DNA from: Qipengyuania sp. S6317L1
Lineage (GTDB): Bacteria; Pseudomonadota; Alphaproteobacteria; Sphingomonadales; Sphingomonadaceae
Length of the DNA stretch: 64,000 nt
Assembly: GCF_023015615.1 (NCBI RefSeq)
Contig: NZ_JALKAJ010000002.1
Location: 696,501-760,500, forward strand
Direction: 5' to 3'
How positions within the stretch are numbered: position 1 is the first letter of the stretch; every line of letters starts with the position of its first letter. This document shows, piece by piece, positions 63,427-64,000 of the stretch. A program made the translations under genes and the position numbers. Below the pieces are notes generated by a model. It did no database searches and had not been told where the DNA came from. It saw nothing but the letters and a program-made list of their open reading frames with translations.

Positions 63427-64000
63427 TCAATTCACGCCTGAATGTTCGCGCAAGACCTCGAGGAATTGCGGGCCCCAGGTGTCGAGCTTTGTCTCGCCCA
63501 CGCCCTGTAACTCGCCGATTTCACGCAAGGTCTGGGGCTGGAACGCGGCCATGGCGCGCAGCACGCTGTCGTGAAAGATGATGTAGGCGGGAATGCCGTG
63601 TTCCCTCGCAAGCTCGGCGCGTCTGGCCCGCAGCGCATCGAACAGCGGATCGCCCACCGGATTGGGGATCGCGCCACCTGAACCACCACCAGAGCGGCGG
63701 CGCTTTGCCTTGGGTGGCTCTGCGATTGCAACCGCGCGCTCGCCTTTGAGGACGCCGCGCGCCTCCGGGCCAAGGGCAAGCCCGCCATGCTCTGTCGTCA
63801 CCAGCATTTCATGCGCGGTGCAGAACCGCATCACTGGCTTGAGAAGCGCCGCCTCGCTCCCGCCCACAATGCCAAAAACCGAAAGTTTGTCGTGCCCGCG
63901 ACTGATAACCCGGTCATCCCCCCGGCCCAAAAGCACGCGCTCGACATGGCCCATGCCAAAGCTTTGCCCTGTGCGATACACTGCCGAGAGCAGCTTTTGC
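63427..64000 (-). CDS. recQ: ATP-dependent DNA helicase RecQ, C-terminal part
   Basis: The gene runs out of the right edge; the reading frame continues to the last base (QKLLSAVYRTGQSFG). The RQC winged helix includes SAVYRTGQSFGMGHVERVLLGRGDDRVISRGHDKLSVFG. The HRDC domain is the last 80 residues (LFDALRARRAELAREHGIPAYIIFHDSVLRAMAAFQPQTLREIGELQGVGETKLDTWG). The helicase core lies outside the window. A 3'-5' helicase for recombination and fork repair. Confidence 0.92.
   Translation of the reverse strand, partial: QKLLSAVYRTGQSFGMGHVERVLLGRGDDRVISRGHDKLSVFGIVGGSEAALLKPVMRFCTAHEMLVTTEHGGLALGPEARGVLKGERAVAIAEPPKAKRRRSGGGSGGAIPNPVGDPLFDALRARRAELAREHGIPAYIIFHDSVLRAMAAFQPQTLREIGELQGVGETKLDTWGPQFLEVLREHSGVN

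Overview
The window looks like a stretch of chromosome from a GC-rich alphaproteobacterium, most likely of the Sphingomonadales (Erythrobacteraceae-like). This placement is inferred from gene content and protein style: an alphaproteobacterial dut-coaBC / ubiB-ubiE / mutM / rpsT / dnaA neighbourhood, ubiquinone rather than menaquinone genes, a NrsF-type anti-sigma fragment, and a VPAP-type C-terminal sorting tail. I could run no database search. I see no phage, insertion sequence, CRISPR array, tRNA or rRNA gene.

Layout. 0-10 kb: the end of a NrsF-like anti-sigma gene, ispG coupled to a thioredoxin-like and a membrane protein, a MntP-type Mn exporter, an HDAC-like amidohydrolase, a retropepsin-like protease, an FMO-like flavoprotein and two converging L,D-transpeptidase-family genes. 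10-20 kb: a DMT transporter, acnA with a tiny lipoprotein gene behind it, a 690-residue Ser/Gly/Thr repeat surface protein, the ruvA-(dsrE-like)-ruvB operon, aroC and a fatty acid desaturase. 20-26 kb: a CcsR/cuckoo-like small RNA candidate, then katG and a monofunctional catalase. 25-35 kb: a LytTR membrane regulator divergent from a DUF2306 gene, smr, mltA, a Tim44-like gene, secB, murJ, trpS and two envelope genes. 35-44 kb: dut-coaBC, ubiE-ubiB, mutM, rpsT and dnaA, with a perfect 33-bp inverted repeat between ubiE and mutM. 44-54 kb: DUF983-moeB-like, yaaA, a DUF202 gene, a sirtuin divergent from dapB, a voltage-gated-type channel, nth, a DAACS symporter, dapE, a GST and a VOC protein. 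54-64 kb: a curlin-like repeat protein, the engB-yidC-yidD-rnpA-rpmH operon, a ClpP-fold-like periplasmic protein, comM, a Popeye-like membrane protein, an FNR-like reductase and the end of recQ.

How the genes fit together. Most are core functions: replication initiation, DNA repair (RuvAB, MutM, Nth, RecQ), isoprenoid, quinone, CoA and lysine synthesis, and membrane protein insertion. Envelope functions recur: MltA, MurJ, two L,D-transpeptidases, YidC, SecB and several lipoproteins. Oxidative-stress genes are also frequent: katG, catalase, yaaA, mutM and the small RNA candidate.

The most unusual elements are the small RNA candidate upstream of katG, the 33-bp inverted repeat, the serine-rich VPAP-tailed protein, the curlin-like protein without visible secretion genes, the DsrE-like gene inside ruvAB, and the 184-residue acidic linker inside CoaBC.
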